DNA of 38,894 nt from Nitrospirota bacterium. GTDB lineage: Bacteria; Nitrospirota; Thermodesulfovibrionia; Thermodesulfovibrionales; Magnetobacteriaceae. The stretch spans positions 1 through 38,894 of the forward strand of contig JADFYL010000007.1 of the NCBI GenBank assembly GCA_015233045.1. The letters are read 5' to 3'. The notes beneath the pieces are model-generated. The model had not been told where the DNA came from. It searched no databases and saw nothing but the letters and a program-made list of their open reading frames with translations. Of this stretch, positions 18,109 to 25,701 are shown piece after piece. The translations under genes were made by a program, and so were the position numbers. Position 1 is the stretch's first letter. Every line of letters starts with the position of its first letter.

Positions 18109-18310
18109 AACTAAAATATGGTGAAATTTGTTATTATAAGAGTTCCGGGAGTTGGGAGGAATGACAGGGAGTTTTGCGTTAGACAAGTTGAGTGGGCAGT
18201 AAGGGCTTAATGGTATAGCAGAAATAAAACTAAATCAAGGTGAAATTTGTTATCATAGGAGTTAGAGGAAATGACAAAGAATCTTGCGTTAGATAAGTTA
18301 AGCGAGCAAC
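18109..18310 (+). repeat. Imperfect tandem duplication of helicase 5' region
   Basis: About 90 bp from 18109 (AACTAAAATATGGTGAAATT) recurs from 18228 (AACTAAATCAAGGTGAAATT), covering the leader, the ribosome binding site and the first 13-14 codons of the helicase. The copies are about 119 bp apart at the leader and 110 bp apart at the ATGs, because copy 1 holds an extra 9-10 bases (CCGGGAGTTG region). The first copy is cut off by a stop codon. Confidence 0.8.
18161..18202 (+). pseudogene. 13-codon truncated copy of the helicase N-terminus / possible upstream ORF
   Basis: ATG 18161 with GGGAGGA just upstream encodes MTGSFALDKLSGQ then TAA. The helicase proper starts MTKNLALDKLSEQQ, so 9 of 13 residues match. 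Its ribosome binding site is better than that of the real gene. It may be a relic of the duplication, or it may be translated as an upstream ORF and affect helicase expression. Only the homology is directly visible. Confidence 0.55.
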
Positions 18311-20376
18311 AAGAGGCTGCCATAGACTATATGGATGGTCCGGTACTTGTCTTAGCCGGGGCAGGGTGTGGCAAGACTCAGCTCATAACCCACAAATACG
18401 CCCACCTTTACAACAAAGACAAGGAAAAGTACGGTTCCATGCTTGCGGTAACGCTCACAAATAAGGCAGCCGATGAGATGAGAGACCGGATTGCCTGCGA
18501 GATAAACGGCGACCCCGGCAACAATCTCAAGGGCGCATGGGTAGGGACATTTTACTCACAGTGCAATCGCATACTGCTGAAGGAGAAGGCCTCCATTGGG
18601 ATTACGGAGGATTATGTAATATATGACACTGAGGACCAGTGCAGGCTGATTCGCCATATTCTCAACGATATGAAACTCTACGAGGCCCTGTACAAGGGCA
18701 TTTCCAGCAAGATACGATACTTCAAATCCTCACTCCTGACCCCCGACGAGCTGCTCAGTACGTATAGCAATTTCGATTTCGACGAAAAACTCCTGAAGGT
18801 CTATGTCCGCTATCAGGACGAGATGAGAAAGACAAACGCCCTTGACTACGACGATTTAATCTCATACACAATAAGATTATTTGAAGAGCATCCGGCGACT
18901 TTAGACATGTATCGCGAGATATTTTCCTACATACTAGTTGATGAATTTCAGGATACCACCTATGCCCAGTACCAGTTCCTTAAACTGCTTGCCGGTGACA
19001 ACATCTTCGTGGCGGGCGACGACGACCAGACTATTTATAAGTCCCGTGAGTTTGAGGCGGGGAATATATTGACAAAGTATGAAACTGATTTTGCAAATAC
19101 AAAGCTCCTGAGGCTTGAGCAGTCATTCAGATGTACGCAAAACATACTGCAAGTCTCCGGCAGTGTCATATCAAAAAATACATACAGAAAACCTAAACTC
19201 CTATGGACAGACAAGAAAGCCGGTGAGAAGGTATGCCACTACTGGTTCATGTCCGAGGAGGATGAGGCGAAGTATATAGCGAAGAACATAAAGGACCTCT
19301 ATCTGAAGGGGAATTATTCGTACAGCGACATCGCGATTCTCTACAGGGTGAACCTCCAGTCGAGGGTAATTGAGGAGGCACTCAAAAACGAGAGGATACC
19401 GTTTAAGATAATAGGCAGCACTGCGGTTTACCACAAAAGGGAGACTAAGGATTTAATCTCATACTTGCGGATGATATGGAACAAAGACGACAACGTCAGC
19501 CTTAGGTGGATTATAAACCAACCCAACAGGGGAATTACCGCCAACTCACTGAATAAGATAGAAAACGAGGCAAAAAAAGAGGGCATAAGCCTGTACAAGG
19601 CCATCGTAAAGCTCTGCACAGGGAAGGGATTTTCCTCCGCGATAAAGGAAAAACTTGGTAATTTCCTGTCGCTGCTGGATGTGCTTTCCGAAAAAAAGGA
19701 CATTACCCTTTCCCAAGGGATAAAGCTGGTTTCTACTCACACCAGCTACATAGAGGCCCTTGACGAAGGCTCATTAAACGACATCTCAGAGATAATGTTC
19801 CGGTCAGGAAACCTGCCATTAGGCGAATTTCTCTCAAACGTGTCTCTTACCACCGCCAACGACGACATCAGGAGCAGCAGCGCGGTATCGCTGATGACCC
19901 TGTATAATGTCAAGGGGATGGAATTCCCCGTGGTCTTTATAAGCGGTCTTGAAGACGGCCTTATTCCATATTTTAAGGCCACAGAAACTAATGAAGAGCT
20001 GGACGAAGAGAGAAGGCTTTTTTATCTGGGAATGACTCGCGCCAAGGACATCTTATTTATGACGGGTGCAAGAAAGCGGCGGTTATACGCGAAGTTTCAG
20101 AATCAGGAGCCCTCGCGTTTCCTAAAGGACATCCCCAAGGACTGCTGCCAGTGGATAGAGAAAAACGCCATACCCGCAAACGCCACCTCAAAGCCAGCGT
20201 TGCCCCCTGTGGAATTCCCATATAACACGGGATGCCGCGTAAAACACCCAAAATGGGGAATCGGCGTTATCAGGGATTGTTACGGCGAGAAAAACGACAT
20301 CAAGGTAACAGTGAATTTCCCCGAAATAGGGGTGAAGCGTCTCGCGCTGAAGTACGCGAATTTGGAGAAAATATAA
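18271..20376 (+). CDS. UvrD/PcrA/Rep-type superfamily 1A DNA helicase
   Basis: ATP-dependent 3'-5' helicase (701 aa) for repair or replication restart. Q-motif LSEQQEAAI, Walker A AGAGCGKT (29-36), motif Ia TLTNKAADEM, motif II VDEFQDTT (223-230), motif III GDDDQTIYKSR (249-259), motif IV LEQSFRC, motif V TLYNVKGMEF and motif VI EERRLFYLGMTRAK are all found. In motif III the usual G(W/F)RGA is replaced by KSREFEAG, and in motif V the conserved His (T-x-H-x-x-KG) is Tyr, so it is a divergent member. The C-terminal VKHPKWGIGVI...FPEIGVKRLALKYANL resembles the PcrA Tudor-like RNA-polymerase-binding domain. GAGGAA precedes the ATG; a duplicated start region lies upstream. Confidence 0.92.
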   Translation: MTKNLALDKLSEQQEAAIDYMDGPVLVLAGAGCGKTQLITHKYAHLYNKDKEKYGSMLAVTLTNKAADEMRDRIACEINGDPGNNLKGAWVGTFYSQCNRILLKEKASIGITEDYVIYDTEDQCRLIRHILNDMKLYEALYKGISSKIRYFKSSLLTPDELLSTYSNFDFDEKLLKVYVRYQDEMRKTNALDYDDLISYTIRLFEEHPATLDMYREIFSYILVDEFQDTTYAQYQFLKLLAGDNIFVAGDDDQTIYKSREFEAGNILTKYETDFANTKLLRLEQSFRCTQNILQVSGSVISKNTYRKPKLLWTDKKAGEKVCHYWFMSEEDEAKYIAKNIKDLYLKGNYSYSDIAILYRVNLQSRVIEEALKNERIPFKIIGSTAVYHKRETKDLISYLRMIWNKDDNVSLRWIINQPNRGITANSLNKIENEAKKEGISLYKAIVKLCTGKGFSSAIKEKLGNFLSLLDVLSEKKDITLSQGIKLVSTHTSYIEALDEGSLNDISEIMFRSGNLPLGEFLSNVSLTTANDDIRSSSAVSLMTLYNVKGMEFPVVFISGLEDGLIPYFKATETNEELDEERRLFYLGMTRAKDILFMTGARKRRLYAKFQNQEPSRFLKDIPKDCCQWIEKNAIPANATSKPALPPVEFPYNTGCRVKHPKWGIGVIRDCYGEKNDIKVTVNFPEIGVKRLALKYANLEKI

Positions 20377-20377
20377 G

Positions 20378-20671
20378 ATGCCAGATAAGATAACAGAAAG
20401 GGACGTAACGCACATAGCCGCGCTGTCACGCCTAAAGTTGAGCACTGAGGAGACCGGTATGCTTGGCAGACAATTAAATGATATCCTGTTGTACATCGAA
20501 AAACTCAACGAGCTGGACACCACAGGCATTGAGCCCACGTCGCATATCCTTCCTCTGAAAAATATCTATCGTGAAGACCACCCGAAGGCACCGCTTGACA
20601 GAGACGCCGCCCTCTCAAATGCCCCCGACAAGACCGAACGTTTCTATAAAGTAGCCCGAATTATCGAATAA
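20378..20671 (+). CDS. gatC: Asp-tRNA(Asn)/Glu-tRNA(Gln) amidotransferase subunit C
   Basis: 97-aa subunit stabilising GatA in the GatCAB complex that amidates mischarged Glu-tRNA(Gln) and Asp-tRNA(Asn). ITERDVTHIAALSRLKLSTEE and the C-terminal NAPDKTERFYKVARIIE are diagnostic. It starts 1 bp after the helicase stop, so it depends on helicase transcription and probably on translational coupling. GatA and GatB, often next to it, are absent; the next gene is convergent. It also implies the organism lacks a direct GlnRS and/or AsnRS route. Confidence 0.93.
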   Translation: MPDKITERDVTHIAALSRLKLSTEETGMLGRQLNDILLYIEKLNELDTTGIEPTSHILPLKNIYREDHPKAPLDRDAALSNAPDKTERFYKVARIIE

Positions 20672-20679
20672 CACCCCAA

Positions 20680-20724
20680 GGATTAACAACGAAGGGGGGC
20701 AACCCCCCTCCCGTATTTCGCACC
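20680..20724. repeat. Partial copy A of the dispersed intergenic hairpin repeat
   Basis: GGATTAACAACGAAGGGG at 20680 begins a shorter relative of the 90-bp repeat found at 31289 and 35007. Its hairpin is GGGGGG (20694-20699), CAA loop, CCCCCC (20703-20708). It ends near 20724 and lacks the second hairpin. It lies between convergent gatC and the DUF1460 gene and could terminate transcripts there. Confidence 0.7.
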
Positions 20725-20738
20725 GGCGATGTTTAAAA

Positions 20739-21485
20739 CTAAAACCTTGTAACTTTGATACCGACAAAGGACATCTGGCTGACGTAATCCTCAAAGGGGA
20801 GTTTTTTTACATGGCTTGGCGTTTGCGCGTTTTTTCTGCCGCTAGCGTGAATGAGATAGACCTTGCCGCTTTCTTTTTTTATAATCCCCAGGTGGGCAAC
20901 GATTTCGCCAACGACACGTTTCTCAACGGCCTTGATAAAATAGATGATGTCGCCACTGTTTAGTTTGTCTATTGAATCAATAATGGCGTCTTTTGGGAGG
21001 ATCTCCGTGGATTCAATCCCCCGCGCGCCCTTTATCTTAACCGCCGTGCCGATTTCTGTGGTAATATCCTTCCCCCATTTGCCGCTTAAGATCATGTCCT
21101 CGGCATATTCAAACCTGTCATCGTAGTTTGTTACCTTGCCTGCCTCATCAAGTGTGCCAAGGCCTTTGAAGCGCAACCTCAGGGCAGCGTTTACCGCCCC
21201 ATCAGGGGTTGCTCCGATGGATAGTTCCACCGCCCTGAACGTGTGGTACATGCAGTCAACCGCGCTATCATATACAATGACCTTGTTACGCACATACGCG
21301 CCAAGCGGGTCTGTGTCATAGGGGGTGCCAACAAACTGCTCCGCCCAAAAGGCAATCCTCTGCCCTAATGGCAGCTCCGCAAGGCTCTCCTGTGTCTTTG
21401 ATATGTTGTCCGGCGTCCCGACAAACGCCCCTGCTGAGGCCGCTGCCATAAGAAAGGGTATGAGAAATAATAACATCCTTCGCAT
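20739..21485 (-). CDS. DUF1460 (NlpC/P60-like) exported peptidoglycan amidase-type protein
   Basis: 248-aa exported protein. The signal peptide is MRRMLLFLIPFLMAAASAGA. FWAEQFVGTPYDTDPLG followed by SAVDCMYHTFRA fits the catalytic-Cys segment of the DUF1460/YiiX-NlpC superfamily, with Cys in VDCMY. HLGIIKKESGKVYLIHASG supplies the catalytic His region. The family is described as N-acetylmuramoyl-L-alanine amidase-like. The canonical DCMTF reads DCMYH here. The ribosome binding site is weak, and an 85-bp gap separates it from the upstream gene of the same strand, so it may have its own promoter. Confidence 0.8.
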   Translation of the reverse strand: MRRMLLFLIPFLMAAASAGAFVGTPDNISKTQESLAELPLGQRIAFWAEQFVGTPYDTDPLGAYVRNKVIVYDSAVDCMYHTFRAVELSIGATPDGAVNAALRLRFKGLGTLDEAGKVTNYDDRFEYAEDMILSGKWGKDITTEIGTAVKIKGARGIESTEILPKDAIIDSIDKLNSGDIIYFIKAVEKRVVGEIVAHLGIIKKESGKVYLIHASGRKNAQTPSHVKKLPFEDYVSQMSFVGIKVTRF

Positions 21486-21570
21486 GTCATAATAATATCA
21501 AAAAACAGGGGATTAATGGAAAATTTATTTTGTTTTGGGCAATACGATAAGCCCAACGGCCTCGGCCCCA

Positions 21571-22407
21571 TCAGCCGGAATAAATAGCACATGACTTACA
21601 GACATTGTCATCACGCATGGCACCACACGCCCCTGATATGCCGTGGTGGCACAGGGCGAAGTCGTATTTGAGCGGGTCGTCAGGGTCGAGGCGTTTCAGT
21701 GCCTCTGTTATCTGCACAGCCGTCTTCCAGTCGTTACCCTTTCTGTTTGTCAGGCCAAGGCACCTTGCGATCCTTGCAATGTGCGTATCAAGGGGGATGA
21801 TGAGGGAGTTTTTTGGAATTTCTGTCCATATGCCAAGGTCAATGTCGGCGTCTCTGACCATCCAGCGCAGAAACATATTAAATCGCTTACACGCCCCACC
21901 CTTATACGGCGATGGAAAGAGCTGGCGCAACCCTGGTGGTTTGACGTTACTGCCATAGACCTCCGTCGTGTTTGCTGAGAGCATACCATCAGAAAATTCC
22001 CCCAGCCCCTCATATATTGAGCCATGAAATGTTCGCATAAAGGCGTTTTTTATTGAGCCGTGTGTTACTATCGCCCTGTGCAGGATGTAAATAAAGGCGA
22101 TTATGTCCTCGTTTTTGTTAAACCTGTATGAAATCCCCGAAAAGAGCCACGCCTGGCGCTTTATGTCAAAGTCCCGCAGAAAATCCGCCGGACTTGACCC
22201 CATCACGGAGAGGATTTTCCCTATTACCGGCTTAAACAGCTCTACTTTACCGTAGGCAAGGCAGGCCGCTATGAGACCAGCCGCCTCTATGTCATGCCGG
22301 TACGTACATCGGCGCGGGAACTCAATAGGATCATTATTAACCCTTTCGCCGAAATCAAATGTTGAATAAAACCCGTCAAGGAGGGTTTTAAGGTTTACCG
22401 ATGCCAT
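21571..22407 (-). CDS. TIGR02757 family protein (DUF2400, HhH-GPD-like)
   Basis: 278-aa cytoplasmic protein. The N-terminal half has YRHDIEAAGLIAACLAYGKVELF, and the C-terminal half has KRFNMFLRWMVRD and PLDTHIARIARCLGLTNRK, resembling the helix-hairpin-helix DNA-glycosylase fold. It closes with four Cys in a C-x-C-type tail (LCHHGISGACG...VCKSCAIY) reminiscent of the 4Fe-4S loop of endonuclease III. Function is not established; a DNA-repair role is inferred from the fold and from ruvC next door. Its ATG lies inside the last 20 bp of ruvC, so the genes are coupled. Confidence 0.85.
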   Translation of the reverse strand: MASVNLKTLLDGFYSTFDFGERVNNDPIEFPRRCTYRHDIEAAGLIAACLAYGKVELFKPVIGKILSVMGSSPADFLRDFDIKRQAWLFSGISYRFNKNEDIIAFIYILHRAIVTHGSIKNAFMRTFHGSIYEGLGEFSDGMLSANTTEVYGSNVKPPGLRQLFPSPYKGGACKRFNMFLRWMVRDADIDLGIWTEIPKNSLIIPLDTHIARIARCLGLTNRKGNDWKTAVQITEALKRLDPDDPLKYDFALCHHGISGACGAMRDDNVCKSCAIYSG

Positions 22408-22885
22408 ATAGTTCCGTCATATTAAGGTGCGTAAGCGCAAGGGCGAGGGCGTCCGAGCTGTCTGGTGACAGCGCGATGTCTATATTTAAAATTGCCCTTA
22501 TCATAGCCATTACCTGCGATTTCTCCGCCCTACCGTAGCCCGTTAACGCCTTTTTCACCTCAAGCGGGCTGTATTCAAACACGGGGATGCCAACAACCGA
22601 CGCCGAAAGCAGCGCCACCCCACGCGCGTGTCCGAGGCTTAGGGCGGCCTTAATGTTGCTCGCAAAGAATATCTTCTCAACCACAGCCTCATCGGGGCTA
22701 TATGTGTCTATCGCCTTCCTTAGCCCCTCGTATACGCATTTCAATCTCTTTGGAAGCGGCTGCCCCTTAGGCACGGCTATCTCTCCCGATGCCACATAGA
22801 CAATTGACTTGCCCTCTTTTCTCAGCACACCGTAACCGCACACAATACTGCCCGGGTCAATGCCAATTGCCGTCCTAATGGACAT
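22388..22885 (-). CDS. ruvC: Crossover junction endodeoxyribonuclease RuvC
   Basis: Resolves Holliday junctions as a dimer. It is 165 aa, with all four catalytic acidic residues at the expected spacing: Asp10 (GIDPG), Glu70 (VVEKIFF), Asp142 and Asp145 (SPDSSDALALALTH). RuvA and RuvB are not in this window. It begins 9 bp after the GmhA-like gene and overlaps the next gene by 20 bp. Confidence 0.95.
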   Translation of the reverse strand: MSIRTAIGIDPGSIVCGYGVLRKEGKSIVYVASGEIAVPKGQPLPKRLKCVYEGLRKAIDTYSPDEAVVEKIFFASNIKAALSLGHARGVALLSASVVGIPVFEYSPLEVKKALTGYGRAEKSQVMAMIRAILNIDIALSPDSSDALALALTHLNMTELYGIGKP

Positions 22886-22894
22886 GCTGTTTAT

Positions 22895-23509
22895 TTACGA
22901 TTTCGCCGCGCTTACGGCCTGTTTTGTCTTCTTTGCGGGAAACTCAAACAGTATCGTCTCCACAAGCTCACATATCACATGCCCAATCGTTATATGAGTT
23001 TCCTGGATGCGCGCAGCGTCCTCCGATGGCACAATAAAGGCAATTGTGGATTTCTCCGCGAATTTTATCCCCTTAGCCCCAGTGAAGGCAATCACCGTGA
23101 GTTTCTTTTTCTTTGCCGCGTCAACGGCCTTCATTACATTTTTTGAGCCGCCGCTTGTGCTTATCGCAATAACAACATCCCCGGTGTCGGCGATGCTCTT
23201 TACCTGACGGGCGAATATGTCAGAAAAATCGTAGTCATTGGCAATCGAGGTCAGCACGGCCATATCTGTGTTGAGGGCGATTGCGGGAAGGCCGGGGCGC
23301 TCACGCTTGAATCTGTTTATGAATTCGGCGGCGATATGAGAGGCGTCGCTTGATGAGCCACCGTTGCCAAACAGCAGGAGTTTCTTGCCCTTACTGAAGG
23401 CGTCGGCTACGGTCCTGGCGGCCTCGGCTACCTTGTCGGCGTTTTCGTTAAAAAACCTCTCTTTCACGGCGATACTCTCGCCCACTATCTTTAAGATTAC
23501 CTCTTTCAT
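22895..23509 (-). CDS. gmhA: Phosphoheptose isomerase (GmhA-like SIS protein)
   Basis: Converts sedoheptulose-7-phosphate to D-glycero-D-manno-heptose-7-phosphate for the LPS inner core. From ATG 23509 (204 aa), a single SIS domain contains FGNGGSSSDASHIAAEF with the zinc residues His58 and Glu62, STSGGSKN (117-124), and RIQETHITIGH with Gln169 and His177. An upstream ATG at 23536 overlaps the lipoprotein gene, so 23509, 1 bp after that gene's stop and preceded by AGGGG, is preferred. A DiaA-like replication factor is the main alternative, but the intact zinc residues favour the isomerase. Confidence 0.88.
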   Translation of the reverse strand: MKEVILKIVGESIAVKERFFNENADKVAEAARTVADAFSKGKKLLLFGNGGSSSDASHIAAEFINRFKRERPGLPAIALNTDMAVLTSIANDYDFSDIFARQVKSIADTGDVVIAISTSGGSKNVMKAVDAAKKKKLTVIAFTGAKGIKFAEKSTIAFIVPSEDAARIQETHITIGHVICELVETILFEFPAKKTKQAVSAAKS

Positions 23510-23510
23510 T

Positions 23511-23726
23511 CTATGGTTCCCCTTGTTTCTCCCCATGTGTCATTGAGTTTTGAAAACGGCTGCTGTCCTCGTCGTACGGGCTTAACTCCCCCTGCGGTTT
23601 TTGCGGTGGGGCTTCCTTTTTTTCGGCACCACTGGTCTCTTTAAGCGTGGGCGGCCCTTTATGCCCGCATGATATTAATACGAACGACAACAGCGCCGCG
23701 ATGACAACTGCGATTATTCTTTTCAT
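23511..23726 (-). CDS. LptM-like small lipoprotein
   Basis: 71-aa lipoprotein. The signal is MKRIIAVVIAALLSFVLISC with lipidated Cys20, followed by GHKGPPTLKE, close to the CGxKGPLYLP motif of LptM (YifL), which helps assemble the LptD LPS translocon. The remainder is Pro/Glu/Lys-rich and disordered. It sits between argH and gmhA on the same strand. Small lipoproteins of this type are often found beside argH, so the context agrees. Confidence 0.75.
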   Translation of the reverse strand: MKRIIAVVIAALLSFVLISCGHKGPPTLKETSGAEKKEAPPQKPQGELSPYDEDSSRFQNSMTHGEKQGEP

Positions 23727-23744
23727 TCCGTTTTCATTCCTTTG

Positions 23745-25133
23745 TTATTCCTCTGTCCAGTTCTTATCAACTTTCTCACGAATCCTTTTTATTTGCTCCT
23801 CAACCTCTCCCGTCCCGCCGTATGATTTCCTGCCCTTCACAGACGCCTCAACGGTCAGGCGTGAGTATATATCATTATCTATTAAATCTGAGAATCGCTT
23901 AAACTCTTCTATCGTCAATTCGTGGAGATCCATAGACTTATCAACACAATATTTGACGATGTTGCCGGTGACTTCATGCGCCTCTCTGAACGGCATTTTT
24001 TTTGTTACCAGATATTCGGCCAAATCGGTTGCCAGAGAAAACCCCTCGGCGGCAGTTTTTCGCATACGTTCTTTGTTGAATTTAATGTGTTTGAACATCT
24101 CGTTTATTACATGTAGGACGTTTGTTATCGTATCTATAACGTCAAAAAGCGGTTCTTTATCCTCCTGCATATCCCTGTTGTAAGCCAGTGGAAGGGCCTT
24201 CATTGTGGTGAGTATGGAAACCAACGCGCCATACACCCTGCCGGTCTTGCCTCTGATGAGCTCGGCAACATCGGGGTTTTTCTTTTGCGGCATAATGGAT
24301 GAGCCTGTTGTATAGGCATCAGATATTTCGATAAAAGAGAATTCCTTCGTACTCCATAAGACTAGTTCCTCAGCCATTCTGCTCATGTGCATCATCAGAA
24401 TAGACGAATTAGATATGAACTCAATAACAAAGTCCCTGTCTGATACGGCATCAATGCTATTGCTGGAGGTGCGCTTAAACTTGAGCTGCTTTGCCACGCT
24501 CTCCCTATTTATATTTAATGTAGTTCCGGCAAGGGCACATGCCCCAAGTGGAAGTGTGTCAATTCTTTTGTAGGCGTCTTTGTATCTCTCTTTGTCTCTT
24601 TCAAACATCTCCACATATGCAAGGAGGTGGTGGGCAAGCGTAACGGGCTGTGCCCGTTGCATATGTGTATAGCCGGGCATTATTGTGTTGATGTTATTTG
24701 CTGCAATCTCTATAAGGGTTTTTTGAAATTTAACTATCTGAACCGTTATGCGCCGTTTGGTTATACCCCTCAGTAAGAGTCTGAGGTCGAGTGATACTTG
24801 GTCATTTCTTGATCGTGCGGTATGAAGTTTTTTCCCCGCTTCAGGAGATTTCTTAATAAGAGCGGCCTCCATGTTCATATGGATGTCTTCAAGGGCAGAG
24901 TCGAACTCAAATTCTTTGGATTCAATTTCATTTTTGATTTCACCAAGTCCGGCAAAGATTTTAGAAGCCTCTTCTTCTGTTATAATTCCCTGTTCTGCAA
25001 GCATCTTTGCGTGTGCTACAGAGCCTCGAATGTCATAAAGCCACAACTCATGATCAAACGAAATGGATTCGGTAAATGCCTCCACACTTTCTGCCGTTTC
25101 TTCTGTGAATCTGCCAGACCAAAGTTTGCTCAT
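23745..25133 (-). CDS. argH: Argininosuccinate lyase
   Basis: Last step of arginine biosynthesis, splitting argininosuccinate into arginine and fumarate. It is 462 aa, the usual length. HTARSRNDQV (104-113), GYTHMQRAQPVT (154-165) and the superfamily signature GSSIMPQKKNPD (277-288) with the catalytic Ser are all present. The ATG at 25133 has no ribosome binding site and lies directly below a plausible promoter (25141-25170), so the message may be leaderless. The lipoprotein gene follows after 18 bp. Confidence 0.96.
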   Translation of the reverse strand: MSKLWSGRFTEETAESVEAFTESISFDHELWLYDIRGSVAHAKMLAEQGIITEEEASKIFAGLGEIKNEIESKEFEFDSALEDIHMNMEAALIKKSPEAGKKLHTARSRNDQVSLDLRLLLRGITKRRITVQIVKFQKTLIEIAANNINTIMPGYTHMQRAQPVTLAHHLLAYVEMFERDKERYKDAYKRIDTLPLGACALAGTTLNINRESVAKQLKFKRTSSNSIDAVSDRDFVIEFISNSSILMMHMSRMAEELVLWSTKEFSFIEISDAYTTGSSIMPQKKNPDVAELIRGKTGRVYGALVSILTTMKALPLAYNRDMQEDKEPLFDVIDTITNVLHVINEMFKHIKFNKERMRKTAAEGFSLATDLAEYLVTKKMPFREAHEVTGNIVKYCVDKSMDLHELTIEEFKRFSDLIDNDIYSRLTVEASVKGRKSYGGTGEVEEQIKRIREKVDKNWTEE

Positions 25134-25140
25134 ACCGTTA

Positions 25141-25170
25141 AGGATAAAATTTTGCCCGTCAATTGGTCAA
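25141..25170 (-). promoter_or_regulatory. Candidate argH promoter giving a near-leaderless mRNA
   Basis: Read on the minus strand: TTGACC (25170-25165), 18-bp spacer, TATCCT (25146-25141). A start 6-7 bases after the -10 falls at 25134-25135, immediately before the argH ATG at 25133. Confidence 0.45.
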
Positions 25171-25214
25171 CATGAATTTAACGAAGTGTCACAGCAAAGT
25201 AGAAATGTCCTGAG

Positions 25215-25598
25215 TCAGGCCAAAAATTTAGTCAGGAGGTTTAACAATTGTTCTGGTTTGAACGGTTTTATGATCCAGCCGGTGGCCCCCGCCAATTTCC
25301 CCTCTTGCCTTCTGGAGACATGAGCCTCTGTGGTCAGCATAATGATTGGGATAAAGCGGTAAGCGTGTAATTGCCGTGCCTGTATAACAAACTCAAGGCC
25401 GTTCATGTTCGGCATGTTGATGTCAACGAACATCATATCAACCTTTTTGTCCTTTAACTTGACTAATTCGTCTAATTTAGCAAGGGCATCACCGCCGTCA
25501 ACCGCCTCCAGTACCTCGTAACCGGCGTTGACAAGCGTCAGGCCGACAAGCTGTCTTACACTGGCTGAATCGTCAACTATTAGAATAAGTCTCTTCAT
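25215..25598 (-). CDS. Single-domain CheY-like response regulator
   Basis: 127-aa stand-alone receiver domain with a complete acidic pocket: Asp9, Asp10, phospho-acceptor Asp59 (FVDINMP), Thr89-Thr90 and Lys111 (IIKPFKP). The length equals CheY and there is no output domain, so it works by protein-protein contact in chemotaxis/motility or a phosphorelay. I chose ATG 25598 (MKRLILIVDD); a GTG at 25619 would overlap a TATAAT at 25611-25616, which looks like its -10. No ribosome binding site is visible. No cognate kinase is adjacent. Confidence 0.87.
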   Translation of the reverse strand: MKRLILIVDDSASVRQLVGLTLVNAGYEVLEAVDGGDALAKLDELVKLKDKKVDMMFVDINMPNMNGLEFVIQARQLHAYRFIPIIMLTTEAHVSRRQEGKLAGATGWIIKPFKPEQLLNLLTKFLA

Positions 25599-25610
25599 TT
25601 CTGTCAGTAT

Positions 25611-25616
25611 ATTATA
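25611..25616 (-). promoter_or_regulatory. -10 hexamer of the cheY-like gene
   Basis: Perfect TATAAT on the minus strand, 12 bases before ATG 25598. The -35 region is A/T-rich without a good hexamer. Transcription would start near 25604, leaving a leader of about six bases. Confidence 0.4.
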
Positions 25617-25701
25617 CACTAAGGCGATTAAAAAAAGCTGGACTATTTTTTGTGTTAATATTTTGCGCGTCTGATTGCGTGCGTGGGGGCGGTCCGCGCC
25701 G

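Noticed and set aside
23647-24183. 178-codon + strand frame opposite argH and the lipoprotein gene
   Set aside because: Both opposing genes are clear by motif, and this frame has low-complexity Ser/Ile/Phe composition typical of antisense reading.
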